64,000 nt of DNA from Peptoniphilus asaccharolyticus DSM 20463 (GTDB lineage: Bacteria; Bacillota; Clostridia; Tissierellales; Peptoniphilaceae), in contig NZ_FWWR01000009.1 in NCBI RefSeq assembly GCF_900176115.1, forward strand, positions 1,054,001 to 1,118,000. Direction: 5' to 3'. The notes below the pieces were generated by a model. It did not search any database and was not told the origin of the DNA. It worked only from the letters and a program-made list of their open reading frames with translations. Position 1 is the stretch's first letter. The number at the start of each line of letters is the position of its first letter. The position numbers were made by a program, and so were the translations under genes. Below, piece by piece: positions 27,347-35,461 of this stretch.

Positions 27347-28337
27347 AATACACCTTCTTTTTATATATAAAATATACAAATAACGGCAATCCAACTAACC
27401 CTGTTATTACTCCAATAGGAATTTCTGTTGGAATTATAGACCTTGCAATTATGTCCGTTAAAAGCATATATGTTATGCCCAAGGATATACTTGTCGGTAA
27501 CAATTTTCTAAAATCACTACCCACCAACATTCTTGCAAAATGCGGCACTACTATACCAACCCATCCAATAATTCCAGAAATGCTAACCACTACAGCTGAT
27601 AATATACTTGCAAATAACAATATTATTCGTTTTTCTCTCTTTATATCTATTCCAAATGATTCAGCCAATTCTTCATCCAAACTTATTACATTTATTTTCC
27701 ATCTATATAAGTAAATTCCAAACATACACAACAAAAATATTGGCATTATGTATATAATCTTATCTATATCAATTGACGCTATACTTCCCATTAACCAATA
27801 TATAATCTGTGGTAGTTTGTCAAATGGGTCGGCTATAAATTTTATAAAACTAACCATTGACGAAAAAAATGAACTCACTAATAATCCTGAAAGAATCAAT
27901 GTGGATTTACTATTCTTTTGTCCTCTTGAAATTATAAACGTTACAAGTATTGCAATTATCGAAAATAAAATTGCTGTTAGCTGAATTCCAACACTACTAA
28001 GTCCGATTAAAATACCAATTGAAGCTCCACATCCTGCTCCACTAGAAACCCCCAGCGTATATGAATCAGATAGAGGATTTTTGAAGATACATTGGAATAC
28101 TGCTCCTGAAGTTGAAAGGCCGGCTCCAACCAAGATACCCGCTAATACTCTAGGTCCTCTAACTAATTTAATCAATTCATATGCTTGATTATTATCTACT
28201 TCTATTGAGCTGACAAAAATCTTAACAAGCGATTTAATTACAAGAATAGGATCCATTTTATAGGATCCTATCATTATAGATGCAATTATTAATACTGTTG
28301 GTAAAATAATCAATCCTGCTTTTTTTAATTTTTCCAT
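27336..28337 (-). CDS. Iron-complex/cobalamin-type ABC importer, permease (FecCD family)
   Basis: The 333-residue protein has 9-10 hydrophobic spans with family motifs RGPRVLAGILVGAGLSTSGA, NPLSDSYTLGVSSGAGCGAS and the cytoplasmic EAA-like loop VGIVVPHFARMLVGSDFR. It forms the homodimeric channel of a type II importer. It overlaps the lipoprotein gene by 1 bp (TAATG) and the ATPase gene by 11 bp. Confidence 0.92.
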   Translation of the reverse strand: MEKLKKAGLIILPTVLIIASIMIGSYKMDPILVIKSLVKIFVSSIEVDNNQAYELIKLVRGPRVLAGILVGAGLSTSGAVFQCIFKNPLSDSYTLGVSSGAGCGASIGILIGLSSVGIQLTAILFSIIAILVTFIISRGQKNSKSTLILSGLLVSSFFSSMVSFIKFIADPFDKLPQIIYWLMGSIASIDIDKIIYIMPIFLLCMFGIYLYRWKINVISLDEELAESFGIDIKREKRIILLFASILSAVVVSISGIIGWVGIVVPHFARMLVGSDFRKLLPTSISLGITYMLLTDIIARSIIPTEIPIGVITGLVGLPLFVYFIYKKKVYFDN

Positions 28338-29452
28338 TAAATCTCGCCTTTAAACTCTATTCCATAAAATTCTTTATAGAACTTTTCGGCCCTTTCTCTT
28401 ACATAATCTGTTGTAACTTTTTCTGGATAAAATTTACTTGCCAGCCAAGCTTCACCTAAAGCCACTGAATCGGTATCCGGATTTCCCCATGGTTTTGTCC
28501 AGAAAGGTGCTAATAAAACATTTCCTTCTTTAACAGCTCTTATGCTCTGCCATTTTTCTCCTGTTGTAACTTCTTTATACACTTCAGGATATCTATCTTG
28601 AACTACAATATAGTCTGGGTCCCAAACCGCTACTTGTTCGAAGTTATAAGGTTTATATCCTTGGATATCTTTATCTGCAACATTGATTGCTCCTGCTCTC
28701 AAAAGTTGCGCACCAACATATTTATCATTTCCATATGTCTGCTCTCCTTCATTCGCTACAAATACCTTAGCTCTATTTTCTTCCGCTATGTCTCCAATTT
28801 GCTTTTCTACATATGCTCTTGATTCCATGCAAAAATCCCATATTTTATCCGCTCTTTCTGAAGTACCTGTAATCTTGCCAAGTGTTTTAACTGCCCATTC
28901 CAATCCATCAGTATAAGCTTTATCAGAATTTGCAAGTCTTGGATTTTGAGCCTCTTCTTGTTTTCCTTCACCCCTTAGACTAACGGTTATATATGGTATA
29001 CCTAGTTCATCTAACTTCTTTAAGTCTTCAGGATTAGCTTGTGAAGCAACTATTACAACATCTGGCTTTAACTCTGCCACTGCTTCAACGTTCATAGTCT
29101 TTAACTCTCCAGGAGTTGGCAGTGCTTCAATATTTGGATATACTTGTTTTATGTAATCTCCTAAATTTTTTTGCCATTTAGCTTCTACTGCAACAACTTT
29201 TTCTTGTGCTCCAAGTTGACCCAATATATCTAACGAATGGTGTTGTAAACAAACTATTCTATCCACTGGTACCTGTAAGCTAACTTTATGATCTGCCTGG
29301 TCCATAATTTCAATATTTTCTTTAGTTTGAACAGACTCTGTCTTTGTAATTTTATCTTCTGCTTTACTATCTAAATTAGAACATCCAACGCTAAATACTA
29401 GCATAAATAGTAACAAATAAAATAAAACTATTTTTCTACTAAATTTTTTCAT
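28337..29452 (-). CDS. Iron-complex-type substrate-binding lipoprotein
   Basis: The protein has an N-terminal signal with lipobox-like FSVGC (Cys24) then a PBP-II/TroA-like fold: DRIVCLQHHSLDILGQLG, KPDVVIVASQANPEDLKK and IQGYKPYNFEQVAVWDPDYIVVQD are typical of siderophore, heme or corrinoid binding proteins. The exact ligand is not decided by sequence. The length of 371 is normal. GGAGGGA precedes the start. It is first in the operon, and the leader contains a palindrome that could bind a metal-responsive repressor. Confidence 0.87.
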   Translation of the reverse strand: MKKFSRKIVLFYLLLFMLVFSVGCSNLDSKAEDKITKTESVQTKENIEIMDQADHKVSLQVPVDRIVCLQHHSLDILGQLGAQEKVVAVEAKWQKNLGDYIKQVYPNIEALPTPGELKTMNVEAVAELKPDVVIVASQANPEDLKKLDELGIPYITVSLRGEGKQEEAQNPRLANSDKAYTDGLEWAVKTLGKITGTSERADKIWDFCMESRAYVEKQIGDIAEENRAKVFVANEGEQTYGNDKYVGAQLLRAGAINVADKDIQGYKPYNFEQVAVWDPDYIVVQDRYPEVYKEVTTGEKWQSIRAVKEGNVLLAPFWTKPWGNPDTDSVALGEAWLASKFYPEKVTTDYVRERAEKFYKEFYGIEFKGEI

Positions 29453-29479
29453 ATTCCCTCCGTGTCTTTTTCAAAAAAT

Positions 29480-29497
29480 ATACCATCATTATGGTAT
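29480..29497 (-). promoter_or_regulatory. Operator-like palindrome upstream of iron-uptake operon
   Basis: ATACCAT (29480-29486) and ATGGTAT (29491-29497) form a perfect 7-4-7 inverted repeat 28 bp upstream of the lipoprotein start. It may be a metalloregulator site. It does not match the classic Fur 19-mer closely, so the regulator is open. Confidence 0.45.
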
Positions 29498-29542
29498 CAC
29501 TTTCTATATTATTAGTAAATAAGAATCAAATTTCTTTTAAAT

Positions 29543-29573
29543 AAAAATAGCCCTCTAAAAAAGGACTATTTTT
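29543..29573 (-). terminator. Terminator of threonine aldolase gene
   Basis: AAAAATAGCCC (29543-29553) pairs with GGACTATTTTT (29563-29573). It sits directly after the minus-strand gene that ends at 29578 and continues into T-rich sequence. Confidence 0.8.
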
Positions 29574-29577
29574 ATTC

Positions 29578-30582
29578 TCATATTAATTTAACTAAATTTT
29601 CTATTTCTTCATCAGTTGTCATGTATGTTGTAACGAATCTTAAAACTCTATTATCCTCATCTAAAGGCATTACTTCAAACATATTCTCTCTTGCAAGATC
29701 ATCTATTTTTTCAACTGGATATTCTATAAATATTTGATTTGAAACAGGTTCTTGATAGAATTTAACTCCTGCTTCTCTAAGTTTAGTTTCTAACTTTTTA
29801 GATGCTTCAAAAGATTTCTTACCTAACTCGTAATAAAGCCCTTCTTCAAACAGAGCTGCAAATTGAGCGCCCAAAGCAAATCCCTTTGCCATAACAGCTC
29901 CACGTTGTTTCATAAACTTTCTGATGTTTGTCTTTAAATCATCATCCACTATAACTATAGCTTCACCATACATTGCACCATTCTTAGTTCCACCAAGTGT
30001 AAAGATGTCGCAAACCTTAGGAAGTTCTGATACATCTATCCCGCTTGCAGCAAGCCCTGTTGCCATTCTTGCTCCGTCTATATAAAGATATAGCCCATGC
30101 ATTACACAAACTCTGTATATCTCTCTCAACTCTTCAAGTGAGTATACTGTTCCAAGTTCTGTAGTCTGTGAAATATAAACCATTTTAGGTTCTATATGAT
30201 ATTCTTCTCCTAAGCTCAATACTCTCTGTTCTATAAGATCTGCAGTAAGCTTTCCATCAGGCACTTCTATAGTTTCAAGTTTATGTCCTGTGGCCTCTAT
30301 TGAACCTGTTTCGTGTGCTGTTATATGTCCTGTGTCGGCAGCTATAATTCCTTCGTAAGGCATCAAGTTTGCACTCACAGCCACTATATTAGCTATTGTT
30401 CCTCCACCAACGAATTCAATTTCAACACCTTCGTCTTTTAAATCTCTCTTAATATATTCTTTTGCTTTTTTAGTGTAGGCATCAGAACCATAACCTAAGT
30501 GTCCATTCTTTTCTATTTCGCTAAGTTTTTTAAAAACTCTTTCGTGGCATAAATCGTTATAATCATTTACAAAAATATTCAT
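29578..30582 (-). CDS. ltaE: Low-specificity L-threonine aldolase
   Basis: This PLP enzyme cleaves threonine to glycine and acetaldehyde. The PLP-binding Lys200 is in TLGGTKNGAMYGE, and the ring-nitrogen Asp169 is in YIDGARMA. The stretch GGGTIANIVAVSA near residue 59 anchors the phosphate. The length of 334 is typical. It is a lone gene, divergent from the CobD-like aminotransferase at 30640. Confidence 0.92.
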   Translation of the reverse strand: MNIFVNDYNDLCHERVFKKLSEIEKNGHLGYGSDAYTKKAKEYIKRDLKDEGVEIEFVGGGTIANIVAVSANLMPYEGIIAADTGHITAHETGSIEATGHKLETIEVPDGKLTADLIEQRVLSLGEEYHIEPKMVYISQTTELGTVYSLEELREIYRVCVMHGLYLYIDGARMATGLAASGIDVSELPKVCDIFTLGGTKNGAMYGEAIVIVDDDLKTNIRKFMKQRGAVMAKGFALGAQFAALFEEGLYYELGKKSFEASKKLETKLREAGVKFYQEPVSNQIFIEYPVEKIDDLARENMFEVMPLDEDNRVLRFVTTYMTTDEEIENLVKLI

Positions 30583-30639
30583 ACTTCACCTCTTTGTTAC
30601 AATTATACTACTCATGATATAATGTTGGCGAGGTGTATT

Positions 30640-31719
30640 ATGAAAGATAAACATGGTGCAAATATTTTTGAACTTTCAAGAGAATATGGTTTTGAAGAAA
30701 ATGAAATTGCAGATTTCTCTTCAAATATAAATCCAATGGGTCCATCCAAATTTGCTATGGACTTTTTAAAAGATAATTTAAATTTAATCACAACATATCC
30801 AGATCCTGAATATGTTTCTCTAAGAGAGAGTATCTCTATTTATTCCGGTGCAAAACCTAAAAATATAGTGCTCGGAGCTGGTACTACAGAGTTATTTAAA
30901 CAATATGTCGAACTGATTTCTCCAAAGAGAGCATTGTTGCTATCGCCTTGCTACTCAGAATATGAAAATGAACTGCGAAGTGTTGGCGCTGAGATATTTT
31001 ATGAAAATCTCCTTGAAGAAAACGAATATAAAATTGATTTAAACAATATTATAAACACTATAAAATCTAATGCGATTGAAATGCTTATATTTGCAAACCC
31101 AAATAATCCAACCGGCACAATACTCACTCGTAAAGAAATTGGTTCTATTTTAGACACGGGAATCAATGTACTTGTAGATGAAACATACGTTGAATTCACA
31201 GATAAAGACAAATTTTCTTCAGTAGAGCTGACTAATTATTACTCAAACCTATTTGTCGCTCGAGGTGTGAGCAAATTCTTCGCTTCACCGGGAATACGCC
31301 TTGGATATGGAATCACTTCAAACAGAGAATTTTTAGATACTTTTGAGTGCAACAGCATGCTCTGGAATGTAAATATCTTTGCGGATATACTCGGACAAAA
31401 AATGTTCCAAGACAAAGCTTACCAATCTGAAGTATTTAATTTTATGAATGAACAGAGAGAATATTTCTTCGGAGAAATTTCTACCTTATCAGATATAAAA
31501 TATTTCCCATCTTATGGAAACTTCATCCTGTGCAAGATTTTAAACCAGCATACAGCTGCTGAACTGCGTGAGCACCTACTAAAAAAAGCTCTTGTAATAA
31601 GAGATTGTTCAAGCTTTAAAAATCTTAGTTCTAAACACTTTAGATTTTGCATACTATCTAAAGAAGATAATCAAAAGCTGATTCAAGAATTAAAAAGATA
31701 TTTTAAAAGTTCTTTGTAG
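30640..31719 (+). CDS. CobD/HisC-like PLP aminotransferase
   Basis: This is a fold-type I aminotransferase: HGANIFELSREYG and FSSNINPMGPS at the N-terminus are characteristic of L-threonine-phosphate decarboxylase (CobD) and its relatives. NPNNPTGT, DETYVEF and the PLP lysine in ARGVSKFFASPGIRLGYG follow. I start at ATG 30640 with GAGGTG 7 nt upstream rather than ATG 30622, giving 359 residues. No corrin or histidine genes are nearby, so the substrate is uncertain. Confidence 0.82.
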   Translation: MKDKHGANIFELSREYGFEENEIADFSSNINPMGPSKFAMDFLKDNLNLITTYPDPEYVSLRESISIYSGAKPKNIVLGAGTTELFKQYVELISPKRALLLSPCYSEYENELRSVGAEIFYENLLEENEYKIDLNNIINTIKSNAIEMLIFANPNNPTGTILTRKEIGSILDTGINVLVDETYVEFTDKDKFSSVELTNYYSNLFVARGVSKFFASPGIRLGYGITSNREFLDTFECNSMLWNVNIFADILGQKMFQDKAYQSEVFNFMNEQREYFFGEISTLSDIKYFPSYGNFILCKILNQHTAAELREHLLKKALVIRDCSSFKNLSSKHFRFCILSKEDNQKLIQELKRYFKSSL

Positions 31720-31773
31720 AATATAAAAATATAATAATCTTAATTTAGAATTTTCTATTTAGTTAAATCTACT

Positions 31774-31821
31774 TTTATTAATGCTGGGTTACAATAATTA
31801 TTGTAATCCAGCATTAATAAA
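31774..31821. repeat. 48-bp near-perfect palindrome overlapping the end of the histidine kinase gene
   Basis: The two 24-base halves are reverse complements except for one symmetric G/T pair, which would be a G-U wobble in a plus-strand RNA. It covers the last codons and stop of the kinase and lies 54 bp past the convergent aminotransferase gene, so it may act as a shared terminator. No clean T run follows on the plus strand. Confidence 0.75.
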
Positions 31822-32973
31822 CTTAGACTTTTTATTTATGTATAAATTAAATGTAGTCCCTTTAGGGTAATTATCTTTTACTTCTATAGTGCCACCTAAG
31901 TAATCTAATATATTTTTAACCAGGGCCAGTCCAATTCCATATCCTCCAAAGTCACGACTTCTTGAATCATCAACCCTATAGAATAAATCAAAAATATGTT
32001 TTTTTTCATTATCTGAAATACCAATTCCAGTATCTGAAATTGTTATAATTATTTTTTCAATTGTATCTTGTATGGATATGTCAATCTTACCATCTGTAAT
32101 ATTATATTTAATAGCATTTTCAATTAAATTAAATATAACTCTTTCCAATAATTGATCGTCAGAATATATAAAAACATCTGGCCCATTAAAATTTAAAGTT
32201 ATATTTTTAGAACTTGCTACCTCATCCAAATCAAAAATAACCTCATTAATTACATCGTTCAAATTAAAATGTTGTAAATTAACAACCTGATTACGCTTCA
32301 AAAGCATTATGCTATCCACCATTTCAGAAAGTCGAAGCACATTGCTCTTCACAGTAGATATAAAATCTAACATCTCATCTGAAAGATAAATATTTTGGCG
32401 TTCAAAGACATCTATTTTCATCAATAAAATAGCGAGAGGAGTTCTTAATTCATGAGCTATGTTTATACTGAAATCTCTTTGCTGTTCGTAACTATCAAAT
32501 ATTTTCTTAAATGAATTATTAATAGCTAAAGACAATTCTTGAATTTCTAAACTTGATGAGTATATAGAAATTTCATTATTAGAAGAACTTAAACTTTCAA
32601 GGTCAATTTTAGAAACTGTATTAGAGAGTTGTTTAAGAGGCTTTAAAACTTTTATAATTACAACATAAAATATAGATGCCCCCAAAAAAGTAACTAATAA
32701 AGAAATAAGAATAGAATAAATTCTAAATTCCATAGTAGAACGAATCTGTGCATCTTCTAAAAGAAATAATATTCCATCATTGTTCTGAGTATATGCACTC
32801 TGTATTTCAGAAATAAGCTTTTCCCCAATTTTATATGAAAGGTATTCTTGATAAATATTAAAAGAAAAATTTAAAATTATAATCATAAACAAAAATATTA
32901 GAACAATAGCAATGACTAATATAGAAATAATAGACCTACCTTTAAATAGATTAATAAATTTATTTTTTTTCAT
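31798..32973 (-). CDS. Sensor histidine kinase
   Basis: The protein is about 391 residues. Two membrane segments near residues 15-38 and 82-108 bracket a short ~45-residue extracytoplasmic loop. A HAMP-like linker follows, then the H box NIAHELRTPLAIL, N box LIENAIKYN, and G boxes DTGIGI and GGYGIGLAL. The small sensor loop suggests sensing at or in the membrane. ATG 32973 overlaps the response regulator gene by 14 bp. A TTG one codon upstream is the other possible start. Confidence 0.92.
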   Translation of the reverse strand: MKKNKFINLFKGRSIISILVIAIVLIFLFMIIILNFSFNIYQEYLSYKIGEKLISEIQSAYTQNNDGILFLLEDAQIRSTMEFRIYSILISLLVTFLGASIFYVVIIKVLKPLKQLSNTVSKIDLESLSSSNNEISIYSSSLEIQELSLAINNSFKKIFDSYEQQRDFSINIAHELRTPLAILLMKIDVFERQNIYLSDEMLDFISTVKSNVLRLSEMVDSIMLLKRNQVVNLQHFNLNDVINEVIFDLDEVASSKNITLNFNGPDVFIYSDDQLLERVIFNLIENAIKYNITDGKIDISIQDTIEKIIITISDTGIGISDNEKKHIFDLFYRVDDSRSRDFGGYGIGLALVKNILDYLGGTIEVKDNYPKGTTFNLYINKKSKFINAGLQ

Positions 32974-33676
32974 CAATAATATATCCTTTACCTATAACAT
33001 TTCTTATTATATTTTCTCCAAGTGCATTTTTTATCTTATTTCTTAATGATGCCATATGTACGCGTACAGTATTACTAAAAATATCTAATTCATTATCCCA
33101 AACATGTTCAATAATCTCATAAGCTGTAATATAACGCCCTCTATTAAAAAGTAAATATTCTAAAATGCCAAGTTCTTTTTTAGTAAGTGATAATTCTTTT
33201 CCATGTATAAATGCAATTCTCTTAGACGTATCAAAAGAAAGCTCCCCATGATATATAACCGACTCTGATTGTACAAAGGTACGTCTTAACAAAGAACGAA
33301 TACGAGCCTCCAATTCTGCAAAATAGAAAGGTTTAACCATATAATCATTGGCACCAAGATCCAACCCTTTAACTCTATCTTCTACATTTGAACGTGCAGT
33401 AAGTAAAATAATATTAATAGTTTTATTATAAGATCTAACCTTTTTTAAAACATCAAATCCATTCATTTTAGGCAAATTAATATCTAGAACTATCAAGTCA
33501 TAATTTTCAACAAAACAAAGTTCCTCAGCAGTTTCACTATCTTGAGCAGAATCAACAATATATCCTGCCATTTTTAGCCCCTTGCAAATATTTTCAAGCA
33601 GTTCTTTTTCGTCTTCTACAACTAAAATTTTAATACAATCACCTCTTATAGATAAATTTTGAATATATTTTATCAT
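32960..33676 (-). CDS. OmpR-family response regulator
   Basis: The receiver domain has the acidic pair VEDEKE, the phospho-acceptor Asp in LIVLDINLPKMNGFD, and TAR and VKPF motifs. A C-terminal winged helix follows (LSLTKKELGILEYLLFNRGR, RNVIGKGYIID). The only in-frame ATG (33676) has no ribosome binding site and adds 14 residues before KILVVEDE. AGAGGTGA lies 4 nt before an ATT codon at 33634 that would give the normal N-terminus. The pair is divergent from the CD1871A redox cassette and may control it. Confidence 0.9.
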   Translation of the reverse strand: MIKYIQNLSIRGDCIKILVVEDEKELLENICKGLKMAGYIVDSAQDSETAEELCFVENYDLIVLDINLPKMNGFDVLKKVRSYNKTINIILLTARSNVEDRVKGLDLGANDYMVKPFYFAELEARIRSLLRRTFVQSESVIYHGELSFDTSKRIAFIHGKELSLTKKELGILEYLLFNRGRYITAYEIIEHVWDNELDIFSNTVRVHMASLRNKIKNALGENIIRNVIGKGYIIDEKK

Positions 33677-33700
33677 ACAACATTTGAAATAAATATATTT

Positions 33701-33730
33701 CTTAACAGAAACTTTATACCCTAACTGTTA
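33701..33730 (+). promoter_or_regulatory. Possible response-regulator binding site upstream of the redox cassette
   Basis: CTTAACAGAAA (33701-33711) and CCTAACTGTTA (33720-33730) are imperfect repeats spaced about two helical turns apart, also readable as TAACAG/CTGTTA inverted. They lie in the divergent region between regulator and cassette, upstream of an ATATAAAAG that could hold a -10 box. Inference only. Confidence 0.35.
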
Positions 33731-33822
33731 TTATTTAGATATAAAAGATAAAGATAAAAGGTGGTGGAAAATAAAAGATAAAATTCTAAGCTTAAAGTTT
33801 TAGATAAACTAGGAGGTTAGCT

Positions 33823-33969
33823 GTGAGTATAAAATTAAGAAAGATATTAAGAATATCAGCTTCATTATTAGGAGTAATATGTATTATGTATGGAGTGCAC
33901 AGAGGAGAAATTGACACAGTATTCTCAAAAGCTATTAGAATTTGTTTGGAGTGTATAGGAATTGGTTAA
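33823..33969 (+). CDS. CD1871A-family small CXXC membrane protein
   Basis: A 48-residue protein: a basic N-terminus, one hydrophobic segment (residues 11-23), then MYGVHRGEIDTVFSKAIRIC and CLECIGIG at the end. The Cys41-L-E-Cys44 pair and the GVHRGE...FSKAI context match the CD1871A family of CXXC proteins in Clostridia; function is unknown. The GTG start has AGGAGG 8 nt upstream. It overlaps the next gene by 8 bp. It was found by reading the leader of the Fe-S gene and is easy to miss because of its size. Confidence 0.8.
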   Translation: MSIKLRKILRISASLLGVICIMYGVHRGEIDTVFSKAIRICLECIGIG

Positions 33970-34867
33970 GAAGATAGAAGAAAAAAATTATATATCTAAG
34001 TTAAGAAAAAATCGTGGCATAGTTCAATTTATGGCAACTTTTTTAACAAACTTACACCTGCCAAATTTTCTAAAGGGAACTATATATACTGGTAAATGTA
34101 AACAGGCTTGTGTCCCCGGGCTAAATTGTTATTCCTGTCCCGGAGCAACCGGTGCCTGTCCTATAGGTTCTTTTCAAGCAGTTGTTGGAAATCCAAAATA
34201 TAAATTTTCATATTATATAACAGGAATGTTAATTCTATTTGGAGTTACATTTGGCAGATTAATATGTGGATTTTTATGTCCTTTTGGATGGTTTCAAGAT
34301 TTACTTCATAAAATTCCATTAAAAAAATTTAGCACAGAAAAACTAAAACCTTTATGTTATATAAAATACATAATGCTAATAGGTGTTGTTTGGTTGATGG
34401 GAGTGTTCATAACTGATAAAACAGGATTATCAGCACCACACTTTTGCAAATATATATGTCCTCAAGGAATATTAGAAGGTGGAATACCTCTATCATTGGC
34501 AAATGCATCAATAAGAGCAACACTAGGTAAACTCTTCGCTTGGAAATTTGCTATATTAATAGTAACCATAATACTATCAATAATAGTTTATAGACCATTT
34601 TGTAAATGGATTTGTCCATTAGGGGCATTTTATTCACTATTTAATAAAATATCCTTTTATCAATACCATTTGGACAATGAATTATGTATAAATTGTGGAA
34701 AATGTAAGAGAACTTGTAAGATGGATGTTGATATGTCTAAAAATCAAACTGCATTAGAATGTATACGATGTGGAAAGTGTATAGATGTTTGTCCAACCGG
34801 TGCAATTTCAACATCATTATCAAAATGTGGAAGTTGTATCAAAAACAGAAGATTAATAAATGAATAA
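33962..34867 (+). CDS. NapH/NosR-like membrane 4Fe-4S protein
   Basis: The 301-residue protein has about five membrane spans and many cysteines. Near the N-terminus lies CVPGLNCYSCPGATGACPIG. CGFLCPFGW and CKWICPLGAF are the paired CxxxCP loops of the NapH/NosR/RdxA group. Two ferredoxin motifs, CINCGKCKRTCKMD and CIRCGKCIDVCPTG, end the protein. It probably passes electrons across or along the membrane. It starts with TTG overlapping the CD1871A gene and is followed by a TlpA-like lipoprotein, suggesting it supplies reductant to an extracytoplasmic thiol system. That role is inference. Confidence 0.88.
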   Translation: MVKKIEEKNYISKLRKNRGIVQFMATFLTNLHLPNFLKGTIYTGKCKQACVPGLNCYSCPGATGACPIGSFQAVVGNPKYKFSYYITGMLILFGVTFGRLICGFLCPFGWFQDLLHKIPLKKFSTEKLKPLCYIKYIMLIGVVWLMGVFITDKTGLSAPHFCKYICPQGILEGGIPLSLANASIRATLGKLFAWKFAILIVTIILSIIVYRPFCKWICPLGAFYSLFNKISFYQYHLDNELCINCGKCKRTCKMDVDMSKNQTALECIRCGKCIDVCPTGAISTSLSKCGSCIKNRRLINE

Positions 34868-34882
34868 AAGAAAGGTGAAAAA

Positions 34883-35461
34883 ATGAATAAGATTTTAAAG
34901 AAAGTAGTTTTTATAGCAGTTAGCTCAATTATGTTATTATCATTAGTAGCTTGTGGTAGCGGGTCTAAAGAAGATATTGCAGGTATTGAAAACGGAAAAT
35001 TCCCTACCTTCACAGCAAAAGGACTAGACGGAAAAGAATATTCAGATTCTCTATTTAAAGAAAATGCAGTAACAGTAGCAAATTTATGGTTTACAGGCTG
35101 TGGAGCATGTGTTCAAGAAATGCCAACACTAGCTAAGTTGGATAAAGAGTGGAGTGCAAAAAATGTTAAATTAATAGGTATTTGTACAGATGGAGGAACT
35201 ACAGAATCTGATAATGAAGCCAGAAAAATATTAGAAAAAAATAATGCAATGTACACTAACCTTGTAATGAACAAAGGAGAAGCAATAGACAAATTTATAA
35301 ATTCAGTAATGGCTTTCCCTACAACATTATTAATCGATCGCGAAGGAAATGTAGTAGGAGATCCAATAATTGGTGCTATAGATACAAAAGAAAAAATAGC
35401 AGATTTAAACAAAAAAATTGATGACATCATTGCAAAAGACAAACAACAAGGAGGAAAATAA
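34883..35461 (+). CDS. TlpA-like thioredoxin-fold lipoprotein
   Basis: The signal peptide ends in the lipobox LVAC with Cys24. The redoxin domain (about residues 38-185) has WFTGCGACVQEM, giving the redox pair Cys73-G-A-Cys76, and a cis-Pro loop FPTTLLID. It is anchored outside the membrane, where it would reduce or exchange disulfides or serve as a peroxidase partner. It lies 15 bp after the Fe-S gene with AAAGGTG upstream. Confidence 0.9.
   Translation: MNKILKKVVFIAVSSIMLLSLVACGSGSKEDIAGIENGKFPTFTAKGLDGKEYSDSLFKENAVTVANLWFTGCGACVQEMPTLAKLDKEWSAKNVKLIGICTDGGTTESDNEARKILEKNNAMYTNLVMNKGEAIDKFINSVMAFPTTLLIDREGNVVGDPIIGAIDTKEKIADLNKKIDDIIAKDKQQGGK

Noticed and set aside
31720-31773. Separate terminator for the CobD-like gene
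   Set aside because: No clear hairpin with a T run between the stop and the 48-bp palindrome; the palindrome is the better candidate.
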